Of a stretch of DNA of 64,000 nt, positions 36,701 through 48,417 are shown one piece after another. The position numbers and the translations under genes were made by a program. The stretch lies in NCBI GenBank assembly GCA_029641185.1, contig JAPWGK010000019.1, positions 868,001 to 932,000 on the forward strand. The letters are read 5' to 3'. Position 1 is the stretch's first letter; each line of letters begins with the position of its first letter. The notes under the pieces were generated by a model. It did not search any database. It was not told the DNA's origin and worked only from the letters and a program-made list of their open reading frames with translations. The DNA is from Pseudofabraea citricarpa. Taxonomy: Eukaryota; Ascomycota; Leotiomycetes; Helotiales; Dermateaceae.

Positions 36701-37123
36701 TTTTTTTCGACGAATAAGGAGAAAAGCGCGTCCAGCGCAAAGAGAAAAAGATGTAGTTAGGTAGTCTTGGAGAGAAAAGAAAAAGAGCCATAATAAAAAA
36801 AGGGAATCATCATCGATCGAAGGTTCGTTCGTCCTTTCTTTCAGTGAAGACACCGAAGAAGAAGAAGAGGTAGAAGAAGAAGTAGTAGTATGTGACATAA
36901 AATGCGTGCGCGTACAGGTAATGTGACAACCACCGGTAGAAAGACAACAAAGAAGAGAAGACGCCGAACGAAGTAAGGGGTATGCAGCAGCTGAACAAAA
37001 GAGAGAGAGAGCAAAATTTAGTTTCCACCAGGCCAGCAGCAATTTCGTTTCCATTCCTCCCGAAAGAAAAATAAAAGGGGTCGCCCCGCCTTTGTAAAGA
37101 AGAAAAAAAAGAACACCACATTA
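33722..37123. other. Long gene-poor, repeat-rich region
   Basis: 3.4 kb. It holds GGC/GGT and poly-T runs (34366-34410), AT alternation (35432-35455), direct repeats of GTTGCGA (35837-35862), GATTCC units (35942-35966), TGTC and ATCC runs (36430-36565) and long homopolymers (36675-36710). Open frames here (for example 36244-36717 and 36569-37054 minus) consist of translated simple repeats. Part of the right end is 3' sequence of the septin-like gene. I see no gene. Confidence 0.45.
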
Positions 37124-38819
37124 TTATCGTCGAGGTTTGGCTTCGCGATGTTTGAGCCGGCTGGTTCTCCATCCCTCGTACCACAGCTCTCTGCTCGCCT
37201 CTCGGAGCTCCCCTCTCCATTCGCTGAAGACGGCCTCCTTCAATCGTACAAAGTCGCAATGCTCGGCATTCATTGGATCAGCAAATCCCCACGGGAACTT
37301 GCGACCGAGAACGTCTGGTTCGTAGATGTCGGGGCTGATGACTGAGAGGGGTAGGTGGGGGATCTCGTTACTTTCGGAACCTGAATGTCTGCGGACGGAG
37401 CCTGATGATAGGCGATTCGAACCAGGAGAAGATGGCTTCTCAGGACTCTGGACGGGAAGCTCCTCCTCGGAATCCTTATCATCTGAATCTCCTTCCTCGT
37501 CCCCTTCATCGATACGACCAGAGTTTCTAGGGCTTTCTGGGCCATCAAAGTCGTCCAATCCAAGAGCCTCGAGGGGATCCAGGTTGGCTTTTCGCAGGCT
37601 GTCCCAGACTGTCTTCTTGAGGAATGTCATATGAGCGGTAGTAATCGAGTCGGCTTTCGATATAACGGGGACAACAGTTGTCTTGCCTTGGAGCGTACGA
37701 AGGACTTGCAGATCGAGGTCCTCGTCCAATCCACCGATCAATCTTGGCCCGGCAGCATACTTTCCATCCACGCCATTCTCAGCATCCTTTGCGGCAGCAA
37801 TATTACGGTCAAGGCGGACGGGATCTAGAATAAGGAAAGCGCAGTGGATGTGGGTATCTTGTACACCGGGAGCTCGGACAACTTTCATCTCCTCCGTAAA
37901 TGTCTCCTCGAACTTGCTCTCGAGAAACGAGGACATCTCGCGGAGCTGCAGATCGACTACGTTCTTCTCCAGTCCTTCCGAATCCCATAATGTCAGACCG
38001 ATGCGCTCTCCGTCGATCTCCGTCTCCAGATAATGCGAAATGAAGGTGCCGGACTTCTTGCCCTGGGGCGCAAAGATATCATCTGCGAGCTCGGTAGGGC
38101 GATTGCTTCTCTTCTTGGGAGGGAGAGCGAGAGATGTCTTGAGGAATTCGAGGAAGGATGTCTTGCCGGAAGATCGAGCACCGATGATTAGGATACTGCG
38201 CAGGTTAGATGATGTCAATCGCGGGACGATGCTCGGCTTACTTGAAAGGGGTTGGATCTTTTCTTCTGCGGACTCTCCTGGGGCTATTGATTGAGCTGAC
38301 GGCACTGCTCGCATAACTGTACCGTCCGCGGTGTGTCATGCTCTCGGTGCGAGCGTATGGGTCAACCCATCCGGCGCCATTTCCTTGCTGGTTGGAGGGG
38401 ATCGGAGGGATGGGTACGCTGCCCGTGGCAGCAGATGAGCGTGTCGGCTCCATGGATGAGCGACCGTTGGTGTTGTTGTTGTTGTGTCCTCCGTTATGCC
38501 TCCCGGAAACGATTGCTACGGAATCTGGGCGGTCTTCACCCCCGAATGATTGTAGTTGGGGAGGAGCGGCGCCGTTGTAGAGGTCGGGAAGACGCGGTGG
38601 CGATTTTGGGATGGCGGCAGCTTCTCTCTCTTGTCGAAGGAGCTCCAGCTCCCGTTGCGCCTTCTGCTGCTTCTTGTTCCCCTTAAACTCGGTTGACTTG
38701 GAGCGCCGGAGTAGCAGACCCAGGGACGAACGACGCGTTTCCGGAACTGCTTGCATCTTGTCGAGTGGAGGAGGAGAGGCGCCAGAACTGGGAGTTCGTG
38801 GTCTCGTAGCACTAACCAT
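37124..38819 (-). CDS. Divergent septin-like P-loop GTPase
   Basis: Model: complement(join(37124..38195, 38242..38819)), 549 aa. The first 190 residues are basic, Ser/Pro/Asn-rich and probably disordered. The intron junction leads straight into the P-loop ILIIGARSSGKTSFLEFL (G1, GxxxxGKT, near residue 200). A G3-like DSEG (LTLWDSEGLEK) and a G4-like SKAD (VVPVISKAD) follow in the order seen in septin-type G domains; the septin trait of an extended switch region is present. An acidic insert (GDEEGDSDDKDSEEE) splits the C-terminal half, and the end LWYEGWRTSRLKH resembles the septin unique element only loosely. Filamentous ascomycetes carry such septin-like proteins beside the core septins. Filament assembly is not shown by sequence. 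The first ATG in frame is 38819. Confidence 0.75.
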
Positions 38820-41459
38820 GATTATGATGATGATTGGGTGGATATCCAAGTGTCGCAGGTTTACAAGGTGTCGTAGATGGGACTCGCTCGCTCGCTCGCG
38901 ACGACCGATGGCTACTTAAGACGGATCTGAGATTGCAGAAAGCTATGGGTTATGCCAATGTTTCCCGAGAGATCTTTCTTTGTCAGAATTTATAATGGGT
39001 GTTCGAGTGGATGTGATGGCCTATGCATATGTATTCCTCTGTCGCGAGATGGAGGGGGATTATGTGTCGCGGCGACGACTACTTTAGTAACTGGCAGACG
39101 CAGACACCAGAGGAGAAGGCAACGTGGTGACTCCTGTTCTCTCGAGGGAATTGTCGCCAAAGGAGATAGACTTGGTGCTATTACTGAAACGGCCTGCAGG
39201 ATTGACCCGGATTGTTGGTGATGGAGCACTGACTGGCGCAGAGCTAGAATGGAAACGTTAAAGGGTAAGGAAAGTGACCGCGGGACCTAAGCCGACGAAG
39301 TATTTTTGGGGGGCAGAGGGGGGGGTGATAATGAGGTTGTTGATGGGAAGGAGATGGCCCTGCAACTTCCAATTGGGGGTGGTGGTGGTGGTGGTGGTGG
39401 TGGTGATAATGGGGGGTGGAAGGAATTGGGAAGGCAGAGAGGGAGAGAAGATAGAAAGGAGGATGAATGAGTTCGAGGTTGTCTCGATCAGGATAGTTGG
39501 TTAAACTGGACTGGACTGGGGGGGGGCAAGAAACAGACGAGAAGCAGCAGCAGCAAAAGAATCAGGGCCTTCATGCGCTGTTCAGGGGTTGAGGGGGGAG
39601 AGAGAGAGAGCCAGAGGGTAGAGTAGAGGGGGCGCTTTTTCTTCTGCCGGGCCTAGTCACCAGTCGGGCCAGGTGCCAGTATTATTATGATTATTTCTAC
39701 AGTAGCAGTCAGCCAGTGTCAGTGAGTGGCAGCCAGCGCTAATAGACCGTAGTTTTAGTGTTTGTAGTGCCAATGCCAGTGCCAGTGCCAGTCGTGCCTG
39801 TCCACTGCCTATCCAGTCAGTATCCAGTGTCCAATGTCCAATGTCCAGTGTCCACTGTCCAGTATCCAGTCCAGTATCCAGCCCAAGTCCAGTCCCCCAT
39901 CATCCCCTGTATCCCCTGTATCCCCTGTAGCTGTCCCCTGTATCCAGCCCCTGCATCCCCCAGCCGGAAGCCCGCTGCTGGTGCTACAGTGCTACTGTAC
40001 TACGCTACTGTACGATGAGCTGCCGGGCCAATCAGTCAGCCTGAGCCCCATGGCTTCGGGAAATTCTAGTGACACCAGGGGTCTGCGGAGGCGACTACAG
40101 GCCACTACAGGCCAATAAAAACAAAACTCCCCTGAGATGCAGAACGTGGGCGACTCTAGACACGATACACAAAAAGACACAAGACACATGGAGGCCCGTT
40201 GCGAGGTTACATAGGTACATACATAGGTAGCCACCTGAGCACATGTGCCTGACTCCAGAGAGCCTCAAGAGATACAACCACGGTACAAGACTCACGGTAT
40301 CGTATCAGGCTGCATCCCCCGTCCAAACTATTGAATTTCACGGCCGTTAAGGATGAAACACTTGCGCCTTCCAGGATCTTCTTCTCTTTGCATTCTAGCG
40401 CCGAAGCTGGAGAGAGCCTTCTCTCGCTTAGCCAAAACATCACATCACATCCATCGTCTTGATCCTCACCTTCACCATCATCTTAAACTTCACCTTCACC
40501 ATCCGCCGTAAGCCTGTAACAAGCTCGCGCCTTAGCAAAGACAACCAAACCATTGTGGCGTCGAGCTGCTGAGCTGCTGATACGCGCCCACATCATCTCT
40601 CTGTCGCCTGTCGCTTGTCTGTTTGTCTTCTATCTCAGCGTTGCCACTATTATCCCTCAATTATCTCCGACGCCAATCTTAATCACCCCATCATCACAGT
40701 TTGTTTGGCGGGGCAGCTCCATGCTATGAGTTCTAGCTCTGGCTCTGGCTCTGATTGCGCCTTGTGAGATTGCATCATCATTGCACAATGCACACGGCAT
40801 CTGTTCGCACCATGCAGCTTAATACTGTATAAAAGGTTGGGAAGTCCAGCATAGCATGGCATTGGCATTGCCAGTCACTGCATCCCCGAGGGAGGAGAGG
40901 AGGAGACAGCACAGACGCGTCGTTCCCGGCCGGTGCCCGCACCACCTGGCCTGGCCTCAGCTACCCACCTGGCACGTGCCACTGACCACCTCTGCGGTCT
41001 GCATGAATCTCAACAATCTCTTCACAAATCTCCAAACTTCTTAAGCTTTTATGTCTATTTGCGATGCCCTCTAGTCGAAACGCACTACCGCCCTGCTGCT
41101 TATCTCCCCGTTTCGCACTTGAAGCGCTTGCAAAAGCTTGTCTTTGCCTGGCCCGCCTGGCTCACCCACCGCACCGAGAAGCCTGCCTTTTCTTCCTGCT
41201 AAGAATACATAAAGTTCCGAGGCCCCAGGGAAGCATCTGGTGATTTTGCCTTTCTAGCTCGCTGTAGTCATCTCACATCGGGAGGTCAGGACAAAAAAAT
41301 CAATGGCACTCGTGTGGAGAAGGTCACAGGTCACAAGGCCCGCCGAGAGAATCTAGTGATTCGGTCGGGCAAGATCGAGGAGAGGAACACGGAGATGAGA
41401 TGAATGCAATTTAAAGATGCCGAATGAAATTGGTGAGGAGAGAAGAACATATATACAAT
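38820..41459. other. Long intergenic region rich in simple repeats
   Basis: 2.6 kb with no supportable gene. It includes GGT units near 39377-39405, a CCAGT/GTCCA minisatellite (annotated separately) and several CACC- and CCT-rich stretches that look like long 5' leaders. The part next to 38.8 kb is the promoter of the septin-like gene. Confidence 0.4.
39768..39965. repeat. CCAGT / GTCCA minisatellite tract
   Basis: Irregular tandem array of 5-12 nt units: GCCAGT at 39776-39795, then TCCAGT/GTCCA variants to about 39890, then CCCCTGTAT units to 39945. It is an imperfect expansion with drifting unit sequence. Confidence 0.8.
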
Positions 41460-41924
41460 ATTAACTATACTTGTTGTATTGCTAACAGCAGATGATCAAC
41501 ATCTTTTATGATAACACCCTCTTATGCCATAGTTGGCCTGGAGAGTAGATTAATATCTTCTATGATAGTATCCCTCCCTTTATGTCATATTTGGACTAAA
41601 GATCATATCATATCACCAGGACCAATGTCCTCTATGGTGATGTCGAGATCCAGAGTATGAGATCCAGATGATTATTCGAGTTTAATATATCATCTTCTTG
41701 TTATTCTTCGTTGATCAGATCCGATAGACTATTGATACCTTTCATATTAATACCTTCTTCTAGTAAAGTATCGGATCCATTCTATTACTCAGGTCTAAAA
41801 TATCATTGTCTTCTTTCTCTTCGCTAACCGAATGTAATAAAGTATTCATATCTTTCTTTTATGAGTATCCTGCTCTAGCAGAGTACCGAGGTGCGTATTA
41901 TTATTATTATTCGCGTCTAAAATA
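41460..41924 (-). pseudogene. Decayed repeat tract continuing the amidoligase C-terminus
   Basis: Beyond the amidoligase stop codon, minus-strand translation keeps giving copies of the acidic motif that ends the protein, but broken by stops and frame changes. HLGTLLEQDTHKRK, then MNTLLHSVSEEKED with NDILDLSNRMD, then TLLEEGINMKGINSLSDLIN and DDILNSNNHLDL. Further down IIEDINLLSR is still seen. The tract is AT-rich. It looks like a former coding tandem array (unit about 40 codons) that has decayed. Confidence 0.5.
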
Positions 41925-43532
41925 TCAGACCTCTTCTTTTTCTTCTCTAATCGAGTATAGTAGATTGCTAATATCTGACAAATTAGTATCCTGTGCGAGT
42001 AGATTATCGAGATCCGTACAGAGATCCTCGAATCTATCATCTACGATCAGATCTGATGGATCGTCTTCTAGTAGATCATCGATATCCTCGTTTTGATTTA
42101 AATCTAACAGATTACGGACTTCTTTCTTAATGAAATCTTTTTCTAGCTGATAAAGATCCATGTTATTACTCTTCATCGGACCTGATATATCATCACCATT
42201 AGCAGCGGCTCTCGGATCCGGTATATCTTCTACGGCGGTATCCTTTTCTGGCAGATCATCAAGGTCTATGCCATCTTTCGAGCCTGATGCGTGACAATTA
42301 TCATCAGAACCTGACAGGTCAGCACCGCCATCTGTACTATTCTGCGAAGTCGAATCACCACTGCCACAGCGCCAAAAACGCAGACCCATCGGATTCGTGC
42401 TCACTTCTCTCGTGTTCGAATACATCCATGAATCCAGGGGAGAAAGGTGTCTTGGACGAGGTAGCTGCTTTTTACCTTGACGAATGAGATCTGCTTCTTC
42501 TCGTCTCTCGCATGCCAGGAGCCCGTAGTACCTGGCCTGCCTCGGAAGACCCATGGAATTCAGCAACTCGACCAAGCCGAAGTCTGGATCCCTCACCTTG
42601 CGGAGGAGGAAGGGCAGCAATTTCTCCCTGGAGATCTCCATGGCGAAGTCGACCATCCCCACACACACGCTGACCCAGTGATGGATGCGTTCCGGGTCGG
42701 TGGTTCCTTCATGCTGCCGAAATTCTATGGTTTTCTTCCCGGGGGGAGTGGGCCAACCCTTGACAAGATTTTCCATGTTGAAAGCTGACCTGCCGTCGCT
42801 GTTGAGAGGGAAGAACATCTCCAGGATCTCGTCCTCGTCCTCGTCCTTCACACTGAAGATCTTGCGGATGCCACGCTCTTTGATGTCGACCAGCTGCTCC
42901 ACGGTGCGCTGGTCCAGTGGGATCTGGCTGAGCTGATCTAGCAGGTTGGAGTTTCGCAGGACGCCCGGGCAGTAGCCGTCGTTATCGAGGCGCGACTGAG
43001 GATGGGCCAGGTCGAAGAGATCAGAGAAGGCCCACGCCGTCGCCATGAAGTTCTGCAGCGCCGCGAAGGGGAAGCCGCCCACGCCGTCGCCGACGTGGAC
43101 GTGCAGGCCGCACGACGTGTTGACGTTGATGCGGTACGTCGCGTTGAGCATCACGCACACCTTCTCGACGACGGCCATGGCCTCGGGCCGCGCGTACAAG
43201 GCCGGCGAGTTCACCTCGACCTGGTACCATGTGTAGTACTCGTCGATGGCCGCCAGGCTCGCGTCGCGCCTCACGACCCATGTGTTGGCCGCCTGCGACA
43301 TGCCGCTCTCTCCCTGTATGTTTGCGCTGAAGCCTGCGTCGCGCAGCGTCTTGGCTATGTGCCTCTGGATGTCCCTGTACGCGGCGTTGCTCTGGCCCGG
43401 CTCCTGCGTGAGCCCGTATGGGCTTCGGGGGTCGTTGGGGTGCGGGTCGGCTTTGCCGTCTGGGAGGGTTGCGAGTAGCATCTCCATCTCGACTCCGAAG
43501 GTCAGGGGCCTTCGGCTGCTGGGTGCCGCCAT
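41925..43532 (-). CDS. Amidoligase-family protein with acidic repeat tail
   Basis: Single exon, 535 aa from the ATG at 43532. The N-terminal ~370 residues show the amidoligase pattern (COOH-NH2 ligase branch of the glutamine-synthetase/GCS fold, Pfam Amidoligase_2): RPLTFGVEMEMLLATLPDG at the start, EVNSPAL, INVNTSCGLHVHVGDGVGG and KKTIEFRQHEGTTDPERIHHW, which supply the Glu and His metal/ATP ligands. These enzymes would join a carboxylate to an amine, making peptide tags or modified products; fungal members are uncharacterised and scattered. The tail from about residue 400 is acidic (DDLPEKDTAVEDIPD, DIDDLLEDDPSDLI) with degenerate repeats. Base composition shifts from GC-rich in the domain to AT-rich in the tail, suggesting different histories. 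Confidence 0.82.
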   Translation of the reverse strand: MAAPSSRRPLTFGVEMEMLLATLPDGKADPHPNDPRSPYGLTQEPGQSNAAYRDIQRHIAKTLRDAGFSANIQGESGMSQAANTWVVRRDASLAAIDEYYTWYQVEVNSPALYARPEAMAVVEKVCVMLNATYRINVNTSCGLHVHVGDGVGGFPFAALQNFMATAWAFSDLFDLAHPQSRLDNDGYCPGVLRNSNLLDQLSQIPLDQRTVEQLVDIKERGIRKIFSVKDEDEDEILEMFFPLNSDGRSAFNMENLVKGWPTPPGKKTIEFRQHEGTTDPERIHHWVSVCVGMVDFAMEISREKLLPFLLRKVRDPDFGLVELLNSMGLPRQARYYGLLACERREEADLIRQGKKQLPRPRHLSPLDSWMYSNTREVSTNPMGLRFWRCGSGDSTSQNSTDGGADLSGSDDNCHASGSKDGIDLDDLPEKDTAVEDIPDPRAAANGDDISGPMKSNNMDLYQLEKDFIKKEVRNLLDLNQNEDIDDLLEDDPSDLIVDDRFEDLCTDLDNLLAQDTNLSDISNLLYSIREEKEEV

Positions 43533-46101
43533 TGTTTTTTCTTTTTTCTTTCTTCTTCTTCTTCTTCTTCTTTCTGTGTGTGAGAACACTCTACCCGTGG
43601 ATTTATGTCTGGATCAAGGCAAGGGAAAGAACCGCCTCAATCCCTCCCTGGGGGATTCCAGATGTTGGTCTTGACAGATATGATTTTCCCCTCCTCCTCT
43701 TCCATCAGAGGAGAGATCTCGACGGTATTTAAAGTCTTCTGGCTCATATCATCCTCCCACAATTAAACAAGCACAAGCGAGGAGGAAGAAAGGGAACAAT
43801 GGGCAACGAACAAGAAGAAAGAAGAAAGAGGCAGGAGAGACAAAGCATTGTTCTTCCCCTTCTTCTGCTTTCTTCTTGTCTTCTCCAAGCATCTTCTGTC
43901 TGAGCTGTGGTGGCTTCGTCGAGGCTCTTTATCCATGCTGAATGGGCTTTGTTCATATCTGTCCCAGAACTGTCTCGTGCTGGCCTTGAAAGAGGTTGAT
44001 TTTCTGACAGCGTGTGAAGTACGAAGTTCCGAGTCTTGCTCTTGCTGCGCTGCGAGGTTGGTTTATTGACTGCCGAGTTGTATGCATCTCAGGCGAGAGT
44101 GTGTGCAGGTGCTACAGGAATTTTTGAAGATGGGTATAGGTAGTTGGAGCGAGAAGTCATATCGAGTGGAGGACAGAGAGCTTCTACCTGTGATATACGT
44201 CGGTGTCCTCTGGGAACCTTCGCATCTATCTATCTAGATGGGGTCTGGCGAGCTAAGAGAAGCTCAGGGGAGAACTACTCCAGATATACTATAACTAATC
44301 GAATTCGGAATCGAAGCTAAGAAACCTCCTAAAGGTAGGAAGGACACTTTATACCTAGAGATAAATCGGCTTGAGAACTATCAGAAGAGGGCCTGAGGTC
44401 TCTCGTCCCCGTTAATTTAAGACCAGGATCATATGAGCTTATAAGGTTTTCACGGCTATAGAATCTAAGGTGGTTTACTAAAATCCTTTTTTGACGGGGC
44501 TCGGCTTATATTTGCACTTGCTAGTAGAGTAGCAGCTGTTGATAACCTTAGAACTTAGCAGAATGATATACTCAAGAAATAAGATGAATCATATTTCGAT
44601 GACTCGAAACCTTTGCTTCCTAAAAGCAAGCGAGGAAGGAATGCTTTTTAGTTGTTTCTAAGGACCAAGCCAGCTAGGCCTTCTCAGACAGGCTTAAGTA
44701 TAAGTGTATTTTAGATACAAATCCTCCTCGTAAATCAGATAAAAACAACCACTTTACCAGAAAGTCATGCCGAGGAAGATAATAAAGCAAAGCCGAACCA
44801 AGCCGAGCCGAGCCGACCAACAAAGAGACAGGAGAGAAGAGAGGAAGAAAAAACAGAGAGGGGGGGATGCGAGGAAGAAAGAAAACGATTAGACGTGCCT
44901 GGGGACTGAAGGTTAGCAAGCTGCGTGATCCTGCCCAGATATACATGCATGTTTTCGTACAATCGCCAGGAGGAAGAACGTTCCCCGCTTCGACGTCCAT
45001 ATGTACCTATGTAAGATCGGTTCAGAGTCTCTCCACATCATGTCACATCATCGCCTCACATCACATCATCGAGGTGCCGAGTATCGTACCGTATCGTACC
45101 GTACCGTAGCATACGCCACAGCCGTGCTTATTATTACTGTTGGATTGTGTGATTCTTGGCGCGTCGCAATATATTGGATGTGGTCGTGATAGTTGGATAC
45201 GAACAGAGGCCAGAAGTACCTTCTTTACCGTACTGTTATATATCCCAATATTCCAAGCCAAGGTAGCATACGGCAAAAAGATATACCGACCATCTCCGTG
45301 ATCTGACAGTTCTTTGTCGCTCCCTTGCATAAGGAGATCATCTCGCTAGACTTCTTCGCCTGCTAGCTCTATGAACTCGGTATCAATAATACCAACACTG
45401 CTCTTGCGGGAAGCAAAAAAAAAAAAGCAAAAACATACAACAGTAGGTATTCGCTGGTGGTCACCCACCCAACTACTAATCTACCGATCTGAGGCTTATG
45501 TATGGCAGAGCGGACGGGATGCCCAGTTCTCCTCAGTCTGTGGTCGTATGTGGAAGTTTACGGTTACTCTCTTAATATATAGGCATCGTCATAAGAGATC
45601 ATCCTAGGTTGCATGCACGCTTGGGCCGCTACAATTTCACCCCACCACCCCGCCACCGTGTTTTCTATCACTATAAATATATATAGAAAGCTCTATTGAA
45701 AGACTGTAAAGTCATGGACTTGGCTTGTGGTAAAAATTGTCTTCTGCTATCTCATCATATCTCCAAAGCGACAAAAGCTAGTTGTCATAAGTAGTTGTCT
45801 CTCTTCACTTGCGGCGCAGGAGGATCGTCAACAAGCGAAGCGAAGCTGTTGATGACCTTCCTATTTACGCGTACCTTCCTATTGTGGTAGCTCTACAGCT
45901 CTGGTGCCTTATTAGCGGAGATGAGCTAAGGAGGGGAGCTCTTGATCAACCAAACATCATCTGGCAATGGCAAAATCTCGCATTGGAGCTTGCTTGGCTA
46001 TTGAATATATTTAAATGGCCTGTCTCCCGCATTCATTCGTTTATTCCTGATCACTTGTCGTGTTTCCTTCTTGTGAATCGTTCCAAGGAAAATACTTCAA
46101 T
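43533..46101. other. Long intergenic region, including a possible transposon remnant
   Basis: 2.6 kb. The left 500 bp are presumed promoter/leader of the amidoligase, and the last several hundred bases the promoter of dipeptidyl-peptidase V. Between these lies the decayed tract listed separately. Short CCGAG and CGTACCGTAT direct repeats occur near 44800 and 45080. No supportable gene. Confidence 0.4.
44280..44690 (+). mobile_element. Possible degraded DNA-transposon coding remnant
   Basis: Plus-strand translation gives stop-interrupted pieces such as NDILKK, DESYFDDSKPLLPKSKRGR and LFLRTKPAR, loosely like the lysine/arginine-rich C-terminus of fungal Fot1/pogo-type transposases. Stops are mostly TAG/TAA, as expected after C-to-T decay. 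No terminal inverted repeats or target duplication were found. Weak call. Confidence 0.25.
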
Positions 46102-48417
46102 ATGGTGGCAATCATCCCCCTCGCTCTCGTCTTCCTCTCGAGCTTCCTCTCAGCCAATGCTGCTTCCAATGGGACCACCACCACCTTCACCCCCGAGGCC
46201 ATGCTAAGTGCCCCGCGACGAGGGGCTGCTCTTCCCAACTCAGACGGCACGTTGGCGCTATATACTTCCACGACCTGGAACTTCACAACCCACAAGCGAT
46301 CGTATGCGCTCTCGGTGCTGGACTTGGCCAATGGCAGCTCCTGGCTGCTGAGCAACTCCAGTGCCGTCAGCAACGCTCAATGGCTTGGAGATGGAACTAC
46401 CCTTCTGTGGCTGGTTTCCGAGGATGACGGGTCGACGAGCTTTGCTGTTGGCGATGCGACCACGCCTGGCGCAGAGCCAATTGCTGCAGGAAGTGTACCT
46501 GGTGCCATTGATGGCGTGAAGACGGTCGACATCGGCAGTGGGACATTTGCTTTGGCTTTCCAGGGTGTTGCCGCCCCTAACGGAACTCTATACAATTCTG
46601 AGCTTGCCGAAGAGCCCGTGTCATCGGGTAGAATTTACACAACCGTTTTCGTCCGACACTGGGATACATGTAGGCAGCTCATATTGTGATTGCTTTTGGC
46701 ACAGGACTGATCAGTGTGTAGACATCACTCCCGAACGGAACAGCATTTGGTATGCCACTTTGTCGACGTCCAAGAACGGCACTGCGGGGTACACATTGAG
46801 TGAGCCAATTAATGCTCTGAATGGGACTGGTCTTGAAGCCCCGATCCCTCCCTTCGGTGGCACTGACAAGTAAGCATATATTCAACCTTGACGGCATCCT
46901 TGTGGAAACTGACGCGTCACAGCTACGATATTGGCCCAGCCGGACTTGTTTTCGTTGCAAAAGACCCCACCCTCAACCAGGTCACCACAACCAAGTCGGA
47001 TGTTTATTATCTTCCCCTCACGACGTTTACCGAGCCAGCTCCAGAACTTCAGGTCATTACCACTGCTGGACTTGAAGGTGCTTCCACCAATCCAATCTTT
47101 GCGCCAAATAGCGCTACCGTTGCCTTCGTTCGCCAAAAAGACATTTCTTACGAGAGTGACAAATGGCGTCTGTTGATCGTCCCAAACGTCACCGAAAGCT
47201 TAGAGGCTTCCGAATTCTACGCAACCGCTGACGGAATTGGATCTTGGGATCGCAGTGCTTCTACAATCTTCTGGAGTGCCGATGCTGAGACTATCTACAT
47301 CGTGGCGGAGGACTTTGCTCGCGTTCGATTGTTCAGCGTTGCAGCTGATCCAGCAACCACAGATTTGCCCAAGTTGATTGTTGCTGAGGGAGGAGTCTCA
47401 GATGTTCAAGTTTTGAACAGTGGCAAACTTCTTGTCACTACCAACAGCTTCATCGATAACTCTATCTACTCCTGGGTTGATCCAGTAGTAGCTGCCGAGT
47501 CAAACGCCACCGAAGGTATCACTTTGATTGATTCCAACTTAAAGCAGGGTGCCAAGTGGGGTTTGTCTCGGAGCCAAATCTCAGAATTCTACTACCCGGG
47601 TGATCTAGATGTCACAGTCCATGCCTGGGTCATCAAGCCATCGAACTTCCAAGAGAACAAGACATACCCACTTGCATTCTATATTCACGGTGGACCACAA
47701 GGTGCCACCGAAGATGTCTGGAGCACCCGTTGGAATCTGTTGCTCTTTGCTGAGCAAGGCTATGTTGTCGTCGCATTCAACCCAACTGGTTCCACCAGCT
47801 TCGGGCAAGAATTGACCGATGGAATTCAAAATCAATGGGGAGGCCGTCCTTACAACGATCTGGTTAAGGGATGGGATTACATTGAGGAGAACCTCCCGTA
47901 TGTCGACACCGACCGCGCCGTGGTCCTTGGTGCCTCATACGGAGGGTACATGACCTACTGGATTCAAGGCCAGGACTTTGGTCGCAAATTCAAAGCCATC
48001 TTCACTCATGATGGTTCCTTCAACACCATTGCACAATATGCATCAGAGGAGCTCTGGTTCATGCAGCACGATTTCAACGGTACCCTTTGGGACAACTACG
48101 AAAACTACGAGCGATGGAACCCAGCCGCCCACACCAAGAACTGGTCCACACCGCATCTGATTGTTCACAATGAGCTTGACTACAGACTTCCAGTTGCCGA
48201 AGGACTTGCAGCCTTCAATGTGTTGCAAGCTAAGGGTGTGCCCAGCAAGTTCTTGAGCTTTCCCGATGAGAACCATTGGGTTCTGCAGCCCGAGAACTCG
48301 CTCGTGTGGCACAAGGCTGTGCTGGATTGGTTGAACAGCTACGTGGGACTGCCCAAGTACAGCCGGCCCGGAGATGAGATTTACGAGGCTACATTTCAAA
48401 ATGGGCCGTTGATCTAA
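46102..48417 (+). CDS. dpp5: Secreted dipeptidyl-peptidase V (S9 prolyl oligopeptidase family)
   Basis: Model: join(46102..46669, 46722..46869, 46923..48417), 736 aa, close to the usual ~720 aa of fungal DPP V. The signal peptide is MVAIIPLALVFLSSFLSANA, cut before ASNGT. A beta-propeller region follows with many Asn-x-Ser/Thr sites, as in a secreted glycoprotein. The alpha/beta-hydrolase domain carries the nucleophile elbow GASYGGYM (Ser near residue 577), Asp in HNELDYRLP (near 657) and His in PDENHWVL (near 689). The enzyme releases X-Ala, His-Ser and Ser-Tyr type dipeptides from peptides outside the cell; the Aspergillus fumigatus homologue is a known secreted antigen. Both introns restore conserved text (HWDT|YITPERN and GGTDN|YDIGPAGLVF). 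Confidence 0.94.

Noticed and set aside
36244..37054. Overlapping open frames of 90-160 residues on both strands
   Set aside because: They translate TGTC, ATCC, CA and poly-A/T repeats and contain no domain or plausible splice partner.
43002..43478. 158-residue plus-strand open frame rich in Arg, His and Val
   Set aside because: It is the complement of the conserved GC-rich amidoligase core; codon bias of the real gene keeps the opposite strand open.
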